A stretch of 5,388 nt of DNA from Actinomycetota bacterium (GCA_009699565.1 WLNX01000130.1:1-5388); one strand, 5' to 3'; positions 1-5,388 are shown, numbered from the stretch's first letter. Numbers and translations are program-made. The notes: generated from the sequence alone by a model not told the origin.

Positions 1-329
1 ATCGCTTCGAGGTCTTCGCGCTGGGCTTCGGGCACAACCGCCAAGTAGCCGACCTGATGAAAGCCGAACCCTTCGCGGTCGTCTTCGAAGATCTTGACCG
101 ACTCGGCAATCACTTCGGTCATTGCCTCGGAGCGGTAGTAGTTGCGCACAATCCCGCCCGAGATGCCCGACGCACCGGCGCCCAGCGTCGACTTCTCGAG
201 CACGATCACATCCTCGCTGCGCCCCTGCGCTGAGAGCTCTTCGGCAAGGTGCCAGGCAACCGAGAGGCCGTGAACACCGCCGCCTATAACTACAAAACTC
301 GCAGACTTCGGCAACTCGGCGGAGGTCAT
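1..329 (-). CDS. FAD-dependent oxidoreductase, DAO family (N-terminal part, truncated by window edge)
   Basis: The 109 visible codons start at ATG 329 (minus strand) and run off the left edge. The protein opens with a beta strand and a Rossmann FAD motif GGGVHG (residues 16-21). An acidic residue ending the second strand (VIVLEKS, Glu45) would bind the adenosine ribose. Then comes a glycine/serine-rich GAGASGISGG (50-59) and IVRNYY, the pattern seen after the first FAD motif in sarcosine oxidase beta, dimethylglycine dehydrogenase and glycine oxidase relatives. By family knowledge such enzymes oxidise secondary or tertiary amines or amino acids in the cytoplasm. The exact substrate is unknown because the catalytic half is missing. 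An in-frame ATG at 374 would add 15 residues (MSCWRKQGRAAYHQT), but they look non-coding and the FAD motif already sits at the usual distance from ATG 329. No Shine-Dalgarno precedes either start. The gene is divergent from the amine oxidase at 442. The family is secure, the specific enzyme is not. Confidence 0.85.
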   Translation of the reverse strand, partial: MTSAELPKSASFVVIGGGVHGLSVAWHLAEELSAQGRSEDVIVLEKSTLGAGASGISGGIVRNYYRSEAMTEVIAESVKIFEDDREGFGFHQVGYLAVVPEAQREDLEA

Positions 330-339
330 CGTTTGATGA
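326..339. promoter_or_regulatory. Short dyad over the -10 and start codon of the DAO-family gene
   Basis: TCATC-GTTT-GATGA forms perfect 5-base arms around a 4-base spacer. It covers the start codon of the minus-strand gene and most of its proposed -10 element. A protein bound here would block transcription, so it could be an operator half-site pair. A dyad of this size is also common by chance. Confidence 0.2.
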
Positions 340-341
340 TA
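336..341 (-). promoter_or_regulatory. Putative -10 element of the divergent DAO-family gene (possible leaderless promoter)
   Basis: Read on the minus strand, 341-336 is TATCAT, a five-of-six match to TATAAT. Only six bases (CAAACG) separate it from ATG 329, so transcription would begin at or next to the start codon. This agrees with the absence of a ribosome binding site and with the frequency of leaderless mRNAs in Actinomycetota. I see no convincing -35 hexamer at 16-18 bases, so the call rests on the -10 and the geometry alone. Confidence 0.4.
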
Positions 342-357
342 AGCCGCTCGACCCTGC

Positions 358-387
358 TTGCGCCAGCAACTCATGCTGTGGTCTGAT
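358..387 (+). promoter_or_regulatory. Weak candidate promoter for the amine oxidase / OYE-like operon
   Basis: TTGCGC at 358-363 and TCTGAT at 382-387 are separated by 18 bases and give partial matches to the -35 and -10 consensus (TTG of TTGACA; four of six of TATAAT). Transcription would begin near 394, leaving a leader of about 48 bases carrying the ribosome binding site at 429-435. It is the best pair I could find upstream of the operon, but it is not a strong promoter by inspection. Confidence 0.2.
364..378. repeat. Short inverted repeat in the divergent intergenic region
   Basis: CAGCA (364-368) and TGCTG (374-378) are perfect inverted arms around ACTCA. It lies near the middle of the 112-base gap between two divergent flavoenzyme genes, where a shared regulator would be expected to bind. 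The arms are short and no second copy was seen, so a role as an operator is only a suggestion. Confidence 0.2.
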
Positions 388-428
388 GGCTGAGTCAGGG
401 TGCAGAGCGCATCACCCATTTCGCCACC

Positions 429-435
429 AAGGGGG
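429..435 (+). promoter_or_regulatory. Ribosome binding site that sets the amine oxidase start at 442
   Basis: AAGGGGG ends six bases before ATG 442, a good purine-rich Shine-Dalgarno at normal spacing. It favours ATG 442 over the in-frame GTG at 400. The GTG start would add 14 residues ahead of the flavoprotein N-terminus and lacks an equivalent site. Confidence 0.65.
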
Positions 436-441
436 CAGTTG

Positions 442-1770
442 ATGAGCTACGACGTGATTGTCCTGGGCGCCGGATTGGCGGGACTGAGTGCCGCGCGCGA
501 CCTCGCGGATGCGGGCAGCGACGTGCTGGTTGTTGAAGCCAGAGACCGTGTCGGCGGGCGCGTTGAGCAGGCGACCCTCGACGATGGGCGCGTGGTTCAG
601 CTCGGCGGCGAGCTGACGGGTTCCTTTCAGTACGCCTACTTGGGCCTTGCCGAGGAGCTGGGTCTGACGATCGAGTCGAGCTACGTCGAGGCGACCGGTC
701 AGGACAGCTACCACCTGATTGAGGGCGTCGTTCGCGGAGACTGGATGAATCCGGGCCAGCGCGCGCTGGCCGACGAGGTCGAGGCCAAGTTCCGGGATCT
801 CGCCGCCACCGTCGATCCCGAGGACCCGTGGTCGCACCCCGACGCGGCGATCCTTGACAACACCAGTCTGGCCAACTGGCTGCGCAGTGCAGGCGGGGAC
901 GAGGCGGTGGTTCGCGACCGTGCGCTCTTCCACCTCGGCCTCGCGGACGGATCGCCGGAGCGGCTCTCGCTGCTCGCTGAACTGCGCAAGCAGGCGGCCG
1001 CCGGGGCCGGCGGCTTCTATGACGAAAACGCCTGGGAGGGACTTCGTGTTGCAGAGGGCTCTGCGAGCGTTGCGCTGCGGATGGCCGAGCAGCTTGGCGA
1101 TCGCGTCCGCCTTGGCGCGATTGTCGAGCGGGTCTCCGTTAACCCTGGGGGATGTACGGTGACGCTCGCCGGAGGTGAGACGCTCGCCGCCGCCGCTGTG
1201 GTCAGCGCGATGCCGGTAGGTCCCCTGCGTGACATCGAAATAACCGGAGTCTCAAAGCCGCGGCTGGAATCGCTCGCGCGCCAGCGCAGCGCGGTTGCCT
1301 CGAAAGTTGTCGCCGCCTACCCGTCCGCGATCTGGGAGCAGGTCGGCGCGAATGGTTTGGCCTACGGTGAAGGTTTGATCGGCTCCAGCTGGACTCAGGC
1401 ACCTACGGGCGTCATCTCGGTGCTCACAGGCCCGGAGCGGATCGGTGTGCTGCTGGCCGCTCCGGATGATCAATCGGCATGCGCTGACGTGGCCCGCGAC
1501 CTGGCCGAGATCTTCGGCGACGGGATGCTGAGTCCGCAGCAGATCTTCTATCGAGCGTGGGGAATTGATCCTTGGTCGAAGGGTTACATCACGCAGTGGC
1601 GGGTCGGTGACGTGATGCGCGTGGGGCCTCTGCACGGAACACATGAGCCGCCGTTCTATGTCTGCGGCTCCGATCAGTGGGTCTGCGGATACATGGAGGG
1701 AGCCGTGCGCACTGGCCGCGCGGCCGCTGCAGCCGCGCTCGGACGTCCTGCTCCGGAACCTGTCCAATGA
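442..1770 (+). CDS. Flavin-dependent amine oxidase (flavin monoamine oxidase family), 442 aa
   Basis: This is probably a cytoplasmic FAD enzyme that oxidises an amine to an imine/aldehyde with release of ammonia or an amine. It starts directly with the FAD fold: MSYDVIVLGAGLAG (GAGLAG at 9-14), Glu32 at the end of strand two, then RVGGR (36-40), the classic amine-oxidase sequence. In the middle, Lys288 (SKVVAAY) matches the flavin-facing lysine of monoamine oxidases. The C-terminal flavin motif is CGSDQWVCGYMEGA (408-421), whose Tyr417 corresponds to the second tyrosine of the MAO aromatic cage. There is no Cys in the usual covalent-flavin context, so FAD is probably non-covalent. There is no signal peptide. 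Length is normal for bacterial members. The start at 442 is chosen for its ribosome binding site and for its position right before the FAD motif. Its TGA overlaps the ATG of the next gene, implying translational coupling and a joint role. Related desaturases and non-amine flavin oxidases share this fold, so the substrate is open. Confidence 0.85.
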   Translation: MSYDVIVLGAGLAGLSAARDLADAGSDVLVVEARDRVGGRVEQATLDDGRVVQLGGELTGSFQYAYLGLAEELGLTIESSYVEATGQDSYHLIEGVVRGDWMNPGQRALADEVEAKFRDLAATVDPEDPWSHPDAAILDNTSLANWLRSAGGDEAVVRDRALFHLGLADGSPERLSLLAELRKQAAAGAGGFYDENAWEGLRVAEGSASVALRMAEQLGDRVRLGAIVERVSVNPGGCTVTLAGGETLAAAAVVSAMPVGPLRDIEITGVSKPRLESLARQRSAVASKVVAAYPSAIWEQVGANGLAYGEGLIGSSWTQAPTGVISVLTGPERIGVLLAAPDDQSACADVARDLAEIFGDGMLSPQQIFYRAWGIDPWSKGYITQWRVGDVMRVGPLHGTHEPPFYVCGSDQWVCGYMEGAVRTGRAAAAAALGRPAPEPVQ

Positions 1771-3704
1771 GCTTCGATCACCTGTTCACGCCGCTTAAGC
1801 TCGGCCCGATTGAGATCCGCAACCGGATCGTCTCCACATCGCACCAGACGAGCCTTGTGTCCGGAGGCCTGCCAACCGACGAGCTCGTGGCCTATCAGGC
1901 GGCGCGCGCAGAGGGCGGGGCTGGACTGCTGTCGGTTGAGGCCAGCTCGCCCGATCCGAGCGGTCAGCTGAGTGATCACCAGATAGCTGCTTACAAGCCT
2001 GAAGCGGTTCCGCAGCTCGCGAAAATCGCCGACGCCGTCCATGCCCACGGAGCGAAGCTCTTCATTCAGCTTTGCCACGGCGGTCGCGAGCAGGTGACCG
2101 GCGGCTACCGGGCCGCCGCAGTCTCTTCGTCGGCGGTGCCAAGCCAGAGGTTCCACGCCGAACCACGCGCCCTGGTCAGATCCGAAATCGACGAAATCGT
2201 TGACGGTCACCGCATCAGCGCTGCCAATGCCCGCGAAGCGGGGCTGGACGGAATCGAAGCGCTGGCCGGCTACAACTACCTGCCGGGTCAGTTTCTTTCA
2301 CCGCGTGTGAACCTTCGCGATGACGAGTACGGCGGAAGCCTTGAAGGGCGGATGCGCTTCCTCGTTGAGGTTCTCGGTGCAATGCGCGAGGGGATCGGCA
2401 GCGACCGCGCGCTGGGTCTTCGATTGACCGCGGAGAGCGTTGGCGCCGCCGGGCTTCGGGCCGACGAGACCTTGGAGGTCTTCGCTGCGCTCGGCAAGCT
2501 CGGGCTGGTCGACTATGTGTCGACTTCAATCGGGGATTCGTCCAGCTACCGCGGATCACTCTGGATTGCGCCCCCGGCGCCGATCGGCAGCGAACGCCTC
2601 GCCAGCCTTGCGGGAGGCGTTCGCGGGGCGATCGACGTACCCGTGATCGCGACTACGCGGGTAACCGACCCCGAGGTCGCCGAGCTGATGATTGCCCGCG
2701 GCGAAGCTGATGCCGTTGGCATGACGCGCGCGATGGTCGCCGACCCCGAGCTTGCGAACAAGATCCGCGAGGGCCGGATTGACGAGATAGAGCGCTGCAC
2801 GGGCTGCAATCAGGCCTGTATCGGCCACTACCACGCGGGAACTCCAATCAATTGCGCAATCAACCCTTGGACCGGCCGCGAAGCAACGCTGCCGAAGCCA
2901 ACTGTGTCTAAGCGAAAGATCGTGATTGTTGGTGGCGGTCCGGCCGGTTGTGCCGCAGTGCGCGCCGCTCCGGGTGCCGACGTGGTCCTCTTCGAAAGCT
3001 CCAGCGAGGGACTTGGTGGCCAGTGGCGCCACGCGCTGCGCGGCCCATCCCACGAGCAGATCGCGCGGCTCACGATCGAGAACCTCGAGCGCTGGGCGGC
3101 TCCCGCCGATGTGCGCCTCGGCGTCACCGCAACTCTGGAGCAGATCCTGGCCGAGGATCCCGACCTCGTCGTCCTCGCAAGCGGCGCAAGCCAGTACTTG
3201 CCTGCGCTTGAGATCGGGCCGGGAGCGCCGAAGCTCGTCAGCGGCTGGGAGCTGCTGGACGGCGCTCCAATCGATGGGCCGGTGGTGGTCTGGGAGTGGG
3301 GCGGTGACTGGACCGGGATGATCGCGGCCGAGATGCTTGCGGTGGCGGGAAACCGGGTCAGGTTTGTCAGCGGCTCGGCGGCCTTCGGGGAAGGGATGCA
3401 CCAGTACCAGCGCAACCTCTACCTCGGCCGCCTTGACGAGCTTGGGGTTGAGCTCCTTCACCACCTTGACCCGGTCGGGTTGGCCGAGGGCGCCGTTCTG
3501 ATGCGCAACGTCTTCTCTGACCGCGAAACGCTGGTTGAGGATGTTGGAACTCTCGTCGCCGTTGGCGGGCGCAGCCCACAGTGCGCTCTTTACGCCCCAC
3601 TCGTTGATGCCGGCGTTGCCGTGGAGCGTGCGGGGGACTGCCTCGGAGCGCGCACCACTGAAGAGGCCGTCCACGAGGGGACGCTCGCCGCGCTGTTGGT
3701 ATAG
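1767..3704 (+). CDS. NADH:flavin oxidoreductase, old yellow enzyme / TMADH / 2,4-dienoyl-CoA reductase type, 645 aa
   Basis: This looks like a multi-cofactor oxidoreductase. Residues 1-340 form an FMN TIM barrel: FTPLKLGPIEIRNRIV at the start, QLCHGGR (101-107), QFLSPRVNLRDDEYGGSLEGR after the active site, and a phosphate-binding GMTRAMVADPEL (Arg321). Cys344, 347, 351 and 363 give C-x2-C-x3-C-x11-C, the 4Fe-4S spacing of E. coli FadH. A Rossmann FAD motif GGGPAG (389-394) follows, with GLGGQW after it. A second nucleotide site near 506-517 (VVVWEWGGDWTG) lacks a normal GxGxxG, and AGDCLGART (622-630) ends the FAD module. Length is close to FadH and trimethylamine dehydrogenase. Tyr171 aligns with the FadH catalytic Tyr. 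The ATG overlaps the stop of the amine oxidase (ATGA) with only weak GGAA upstream, so translation is probably coupled. The longer in-frame reading from 1677 lies inside the amine oxidase and is not used. The N-terminal half also resembles, from memory, the mycofactocin-associated FadH/OYE proteins. Fold and cofactors are fairly sure; the reaction is not. Confidence 0.88.
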   Translation: MSFDHLFTPLKLGPIEIRNRIVSTSHQTSLVSGGLPTDELVAYQAARAEGGAGLLSVEASSPDPSGQLSDHQIAAYKPEAVPQLAKIADAVHAHGAKLFIQLCHGGREQVTGGYRAAAVSSSAVPSQRFHAEPRALVRSEIDEIVDGHRISAANAREAGLDGIEALAGYNYLPGQFLSPRVNLRDDEYGGSLEGRMRFLVEVLGAMREGIGSDRALGLRLTAESVGAAGLRADETLEVFAALGKLGLVDYVSTSIGDSSSYRGSLWIAPPAPIGSERLASLAGGVRGAIDVPVIATTRVTDPEVAELMIARGEADAVGMTRAMVADPELANKIREGRIDEIERCTGCNQACIGHYHAGTPINCAINPWTGREATLPKPTVSKRKIVIVGGGPAGCAAVRAAPGADVVLFESSSEGLGGQWRHALRGPSHEQIARLTIENLERWAAPADVRLGVTATLEQILAEDPDLVVLASGASQYLPALEIGPGAPKLVSGWELLDGAPIDGPVVVWEWGGDWTGMIAAEMLAVAGNRVRFVSGSAAFGEGMHQYQRNLYLGRLDELGVELLHHLDPVGLAEGAVLMRNVFSDRETLVEDVGTLVAVGGRSPQCALYAPLVDAGVAVERAGDCLGARTTEEAVHEGTLAALLV

Positions 3705-3717
3705 CCCGGCCGTCGCA

Positions 3718-3732
3718 AGCCCTCAGCGGGCT
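3718..3732 (+). other. Small hairpin between the OYE-like gene and the nuclease gene
   Basis: AGCCC-TCAGC-GGGCT can pair as a 5-base stem with a 5-base loop. A longer-range alternative pairs TAGCCC (3702-3707, which contains the stop codon) with GGGCTA (3728-3733). No T-run follows, so this is not a convincing intrinsic terminator. It overlaps the proposed -10 of the next gene. Confidence 0.25.
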
Positions 3733-3737
3733 ATGCT
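3732..3737 (+). promoter_or_regulatory. Putative -10 element of the bifunctional nuclease operon
   Basis: TATGCT matches four of six positions of TATAAT and would place a transcription start near 3744, about 30 bases before the GTG. No clear -35 is visible at the right distance. The position fits a new transcript starting in this 68-base gap, where the function of the genes changes, but the match is only moderate. Confidence 0.3.
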
Positions 3738-3760
3738 CAGAAAAGTCAGTCGCCAACCAC

Positions 3761-3765
3761 GGGAG
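3761..3765 (+). promoter_or_regulatory. Ribosome binding site that favours the GTG start at 3773
   Basis: GGGAG ends seven bases before GTG 3773 and sixteen before the in-frame ATG 3782. Normal spacing supports the GTG, which also keeps the short residue run before the first strand (MQEMVIYGV) that is usual in this family. Confidence 0.6.
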
Positions 3766-3772
3766 TCTGTAC

Positions 3773-4264
3773 GTGCAGGAAATGGTCATCTACGGCGTTT
3801 CGTTTGACATGGTCGGCAAGCAGCCGATCGTGCTCTTGAAGACCGTCGACGGAAACAAGTTCTTGCCGATCTGGATCGGCCATCCGGAGGCTGCCGCCAT
3901 TCTGATGAAGCTTCAGGGCCAGACGACGCCGCGGCCGATGACCCACGACCTCGTTGTAGAGATCCTTGACGAGATGGCTGCCAGCTGCGTTCAGGTCGCA
4001 GTCACGGAACTGCGAGACAACACCTTCTTTGCGACGATCACTCTGAAGTTCGGAGAGCGCGAGATCGAGATCGACTCGCGCCCCAGCGACGCGCTTGCAC
4101 TCGCGGTCCGCTCGCAGTCTCCGATCTTTGCTGCGGAGGACGTGATCGCGGAGTCGGCAATCGAATTTGAGCACGAGGTCGAAGACACCGAAGAGGTGGT
4201 CGACCGCTTCAAGGATTTCCTCGATCAGGTCTCTCCCGAGGACTTTGGCGGCGGCGACAGTTAA
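3773..4264 (+). CDS. Bifunctional nuclease domain protein (BFN, DUF151), 163 aa
   Basis: This is a small cytoplasmic protein of the DUF151 / bifunctional nuclease family. Members have been reported to have DNase and RNase activity, and bacterial structures (Thermotoga maritima) exist. The family signatures are all present: QPIVLLKTVDG (17-27), FLPIWIGHPEAAAI (30-43), RPMTHDL (54-60), TELRDNTFFA (78-87) and RPSDALALA (103-111). The C-terminal 30 residues are acidic and end in FLDQVSPEDF, as in other actinobacterial members as I recall them. Length is typical and there are no signal or membrane segments. A GTG start is chosen because of the GGGAG site. Its last 20 bases overlap the next gene in another reading frame, so the two are probably co-transcribed. 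The physiological role of this family in actinobacteria is poorly known; the family assignment itself is firm. Confidence 0.93.
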   Translation: MQEMVIYGVSFDMVGKQPIVLLKTVDGNKFLPIWIGHPEAAAILMKLQGQTTPRPMTHDLVVEILDEMAASCVQVAVTELRDNTFFATITLKFGEREIEIDSRPSDALALAVRSQSPIFAAEDVIAESAIEFEHEVEDTEEVVDRFKDFLDQVSPEDFGGGDS

Positions 4265-5388
4265 GGGGCAGCTGCGCGCGCTTGCGGCTGTCGCGGTGGT
4301 TGCGCTGGCGCTGCCGGCCTTTGCGCCAGCGGACGGACCCCCTGCTGCGCCGCTAAATCGTGCGCGCGCAGAGGCGCTGGCGTCGAAGACCGAAGTATTC
4401 AAGGAGCAGCGCCGCGAGCACCCGCGGGCGTCGCTTAGCGCAACAAAGAAGGCCGGGGGAGTCTGGGAGATCAGCCTCTTCAGCTATGGATCGCAGCAGA
4501 AGCAGCTTGCGCTCGCGAAGGTCAACAGCGCAGGCAAGGTGACTGAGGTCTGGAGCGGATTTCAGGTTGCCTGGACGATGGCCCGGGGGTATCCGGGCGC
4601 ATTCGGTCGGTCGATCAACTCGCCTTGGATCTGGGTCGGCCTGTGCGTCCTCTTTCTGCTGCCCTTCTTCGACTGGCGCAATCCCTTCCGTTGGCTTCAC
4701 TTCGACCTGCTGGCGCTTGTTGGCTTCAGTGCGTCGCTGGCGTTCTTCAACGCCGCCAATCTCGGGATTTCAGTCCCGATCAGCAGTGCCTTGCTGGCCT
4801 GGCTGGTAGGGCGACTGTTGTTCGTTGGCCTGCGAAAGAGCTCCCGCCCGCCTCCGCTGCGACTGATGGTTCCGGCCCGCTGGTTGCTGGTGATCGGTCT
4901 CTTTCTGGTCGGCTTTCGCGTCGGACTAAACATCCTCGACGGCAACGTGATCGACGTCGGCTACGCCGGCGTGATCGGGGCCGACAAGCTCAGCCACGGC
5001 CGTCAGCTCTACGGCGCCTTCCCGTTCGACAATGGCAGCGGCGACACTTACGGGCCGCTCCTTTACCTGCTGTATGTGCCGTTTGAATGGATCTGGCCTT
5101 GGCACGGAACTTGGGACGACCTGCCGGCAGCGCACGCCGTAGCCGGGGTCTTCGACCTTCTCTGCGCCGGGCTGCTTTTCATGATCGGCCGAAAGCTTCG
5201 CGATGTGACGGTCGGGATCGTGCTTGCGTACTCGTGGCTCGCATTCCCCTTCTCGATCTACACGACCAATTCAGGCAGCAACGACGCAATTCCGGCGGCC
5301 TTCATCCTCGCCGCCATCTGGCTCCATCGTCAGCCGCTCGCTCGCGGAGCTCTCAGCGCAGCGGCGGGGCTGACGAAGTTCGCGCCGC
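4245..5388 (+). CDS. Multi-spanning membrane protein, GT-C glycosyltransferase-like with PepSY-like N-terminal segment (truncated by window edge)
   Basis: The frame is open from within the nuclease gene to the window end (381 codons from TTG 4245). No ATG occurs before residue 112, so TTG 4245 is the best start; it is preceded by GAGG (4238-4241) at a short 3-base spacing. The N-terminus KGQLRALAAVAVVALALPAF (residues 7-26) is a signal peptide or anchor. Residues 30-125 form a soluble segment that includes VWEISLFSYG and KVTEVWSGFQVAWTMARGYP, resembling PepSY/YpeB-type units. Hydrophobic spans follow near 128-142, 153-171, 176-196, 212-229, 272-282, 293-309 and 316-335. A loop with VIDVGYAG and GADKLSHGRQLYG (about 235-257), then GDTYGPLLYLLYVPF, resembles the first outer loop of GT39/GT87-like GT-C enzymes, where an Asp is catalytic (Asp237 is a candidate). 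These enzymes transfer sugars from polyprenyl-phosphate donors outside the membrane. Donor, acceptor and the C-terminus are unknown. Confidence 0.75.
   Translation, partial: MAAATVKGQLRALAAVAVVALALPAFAPADGPPAAPLNRARAEALASKTEVFKEQRREHPRASLSATKKAGGVWEISLFSYGSQQKQLALAKVNSAGKVTEVWSGFQVAWTMARGYPGAFGRSINSPWIWVGLCVLFLLPFFDWRNPFRWLHFDLLALVGFSASLAFFNAANLGISVPISSALLAWLVGRLLFVGLRKSSRPPPLRLMVPARWLLVIGLFLVGFRVGLNILDGNVIDVGYAGVIGADKLSHGRQLYGAFPFDNGSGDTYGPLLYLLYVPFEWIWPWHGTWDDLPAAHAVAGVFDLLCAGLLFMIGRKLRDVTVGIVLAYSWLAFPFSIYTTNSGSNDAIPAAFILAAIWLHRQPLARGALSAAAGLTKFAP

Noticed and set aside
400..441. GTG 400 as the start of the amine oxidase
   Set aside because: It adds 14 residues with no family resemblance, whereas ATG 442 has AAGGGGG at correct spacing and sits right before the FAD-binding strand.
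1677..1766. N-terminal extension of 30 residues for the OYE-like protein
   Set aside because: It is entirely inside the amine oxidase coding sequence, arginine-rich and unlike the family. The ATG at 1767 begins with the usual barrel start and has the ATGA overlap.
2556..3674. A 372-codon open frame on the minus strand opposite the OYE-like gene
   Set aside because: It is a shadow of GC-biased codons in the strongly supported plus-strand gene. Its translation shows no recognisable domain.
3705..3772. Intrinsic terminator after the flavoenzyme operon
   Set aside because: The stem is only five or six bases and is followed by ATGCTCAG, with no T-run.
3746..4402. A 218-codon minus-strand open frame across the nuclease gene
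   Set aside because: It lies opposite the clear DUF151 gene and the start of the membrane gene. Its alanine/serine/arginine-rich translation is typical of antisense frames.
4625..5086. A 153-codon plus-strand frame inside the membrane protein region
   Set aside because: It is an out-of-frame reading rich in Arg, Pro and Ala. The membrane protein frame (codons in phase with TTG 4245) gives coherent hydrophobic spans and GT-C-like loops.
1..5388. Mobile element, CRISPR array, tRNA or riboswitch
   Set aside because: I saw no transposase-like product, no spaced direct repeats, no cloverleaf-like sequence, and both intergenic gaps are too short for a structured riboswitch.

Overview
The window is GC-rich, tightly packed bacterial chromosome with strong G/C bias at third codon positions, GTG/TTG starts and overlapping genes. 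A bifunctional-nuclease (DUF151) gene followed by a GT-C type membrane protein, next to several flavoenzymes, fits a high-GC actinomycete. My best guess is class Thermoleophilia (Solirubrobacterales relatives), but that is inference from protein flavour and is not proven by a marker gene.

Left part (1-3704): three flavoenzyme genes around one divergent intergenic region. On the minus strand, 329 down to 1 is the N-terminal third or so of a DAO-family FAD oxidoreductase (sarcosine/dimethylglycine/glycine oxidase type), cut by the window edge. On the plus strand, a flavin amine oxidase (442-1770) overlaps by ATGA a large old-yellow-enzyme / trimethylamine-dehydrogenase / FadH-type protein (1767-3704). 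That protein has an FMN barrel, a four-cysteine iron-sulfur motif and a C-terminal FAD/NAD-type module. The coupling and the shared chemistry suggest one pathway for oxidising an amine, amino acid or N-methyl compound. The substrate cannot be read from sequence, and the barrel's substrate-binding residues differ from the well-studied members I could compare it with.

Right part (3705-5388): a short intergenic stretch with a possible promoter leads to a DUF151 bifunctional nuclease gene (3773-4264). Its 3' end overlaps a gene running off the right edge (best start TTG 4245). That gene encodes a signal-anchored, multi-spanning membrane protein with an extracytoplasmic PepSY-like segment followed by a GT-C (GT39/GT87-like) glycosyltransferase-type membrane core. 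These two genes look like an operon unrelated to the flavoenzymes.

I found no RNA genes, insertion sequences, CRISPR arrays or long repeats. The only non-coding stretches are 330-441 and 3705-3772. The points most worth a second look are the altered active site of the OYE/TMADH-like enzyme, the probable leaderless start of the divergent oxidase, and the PepSY-like plus GT-C fusion.
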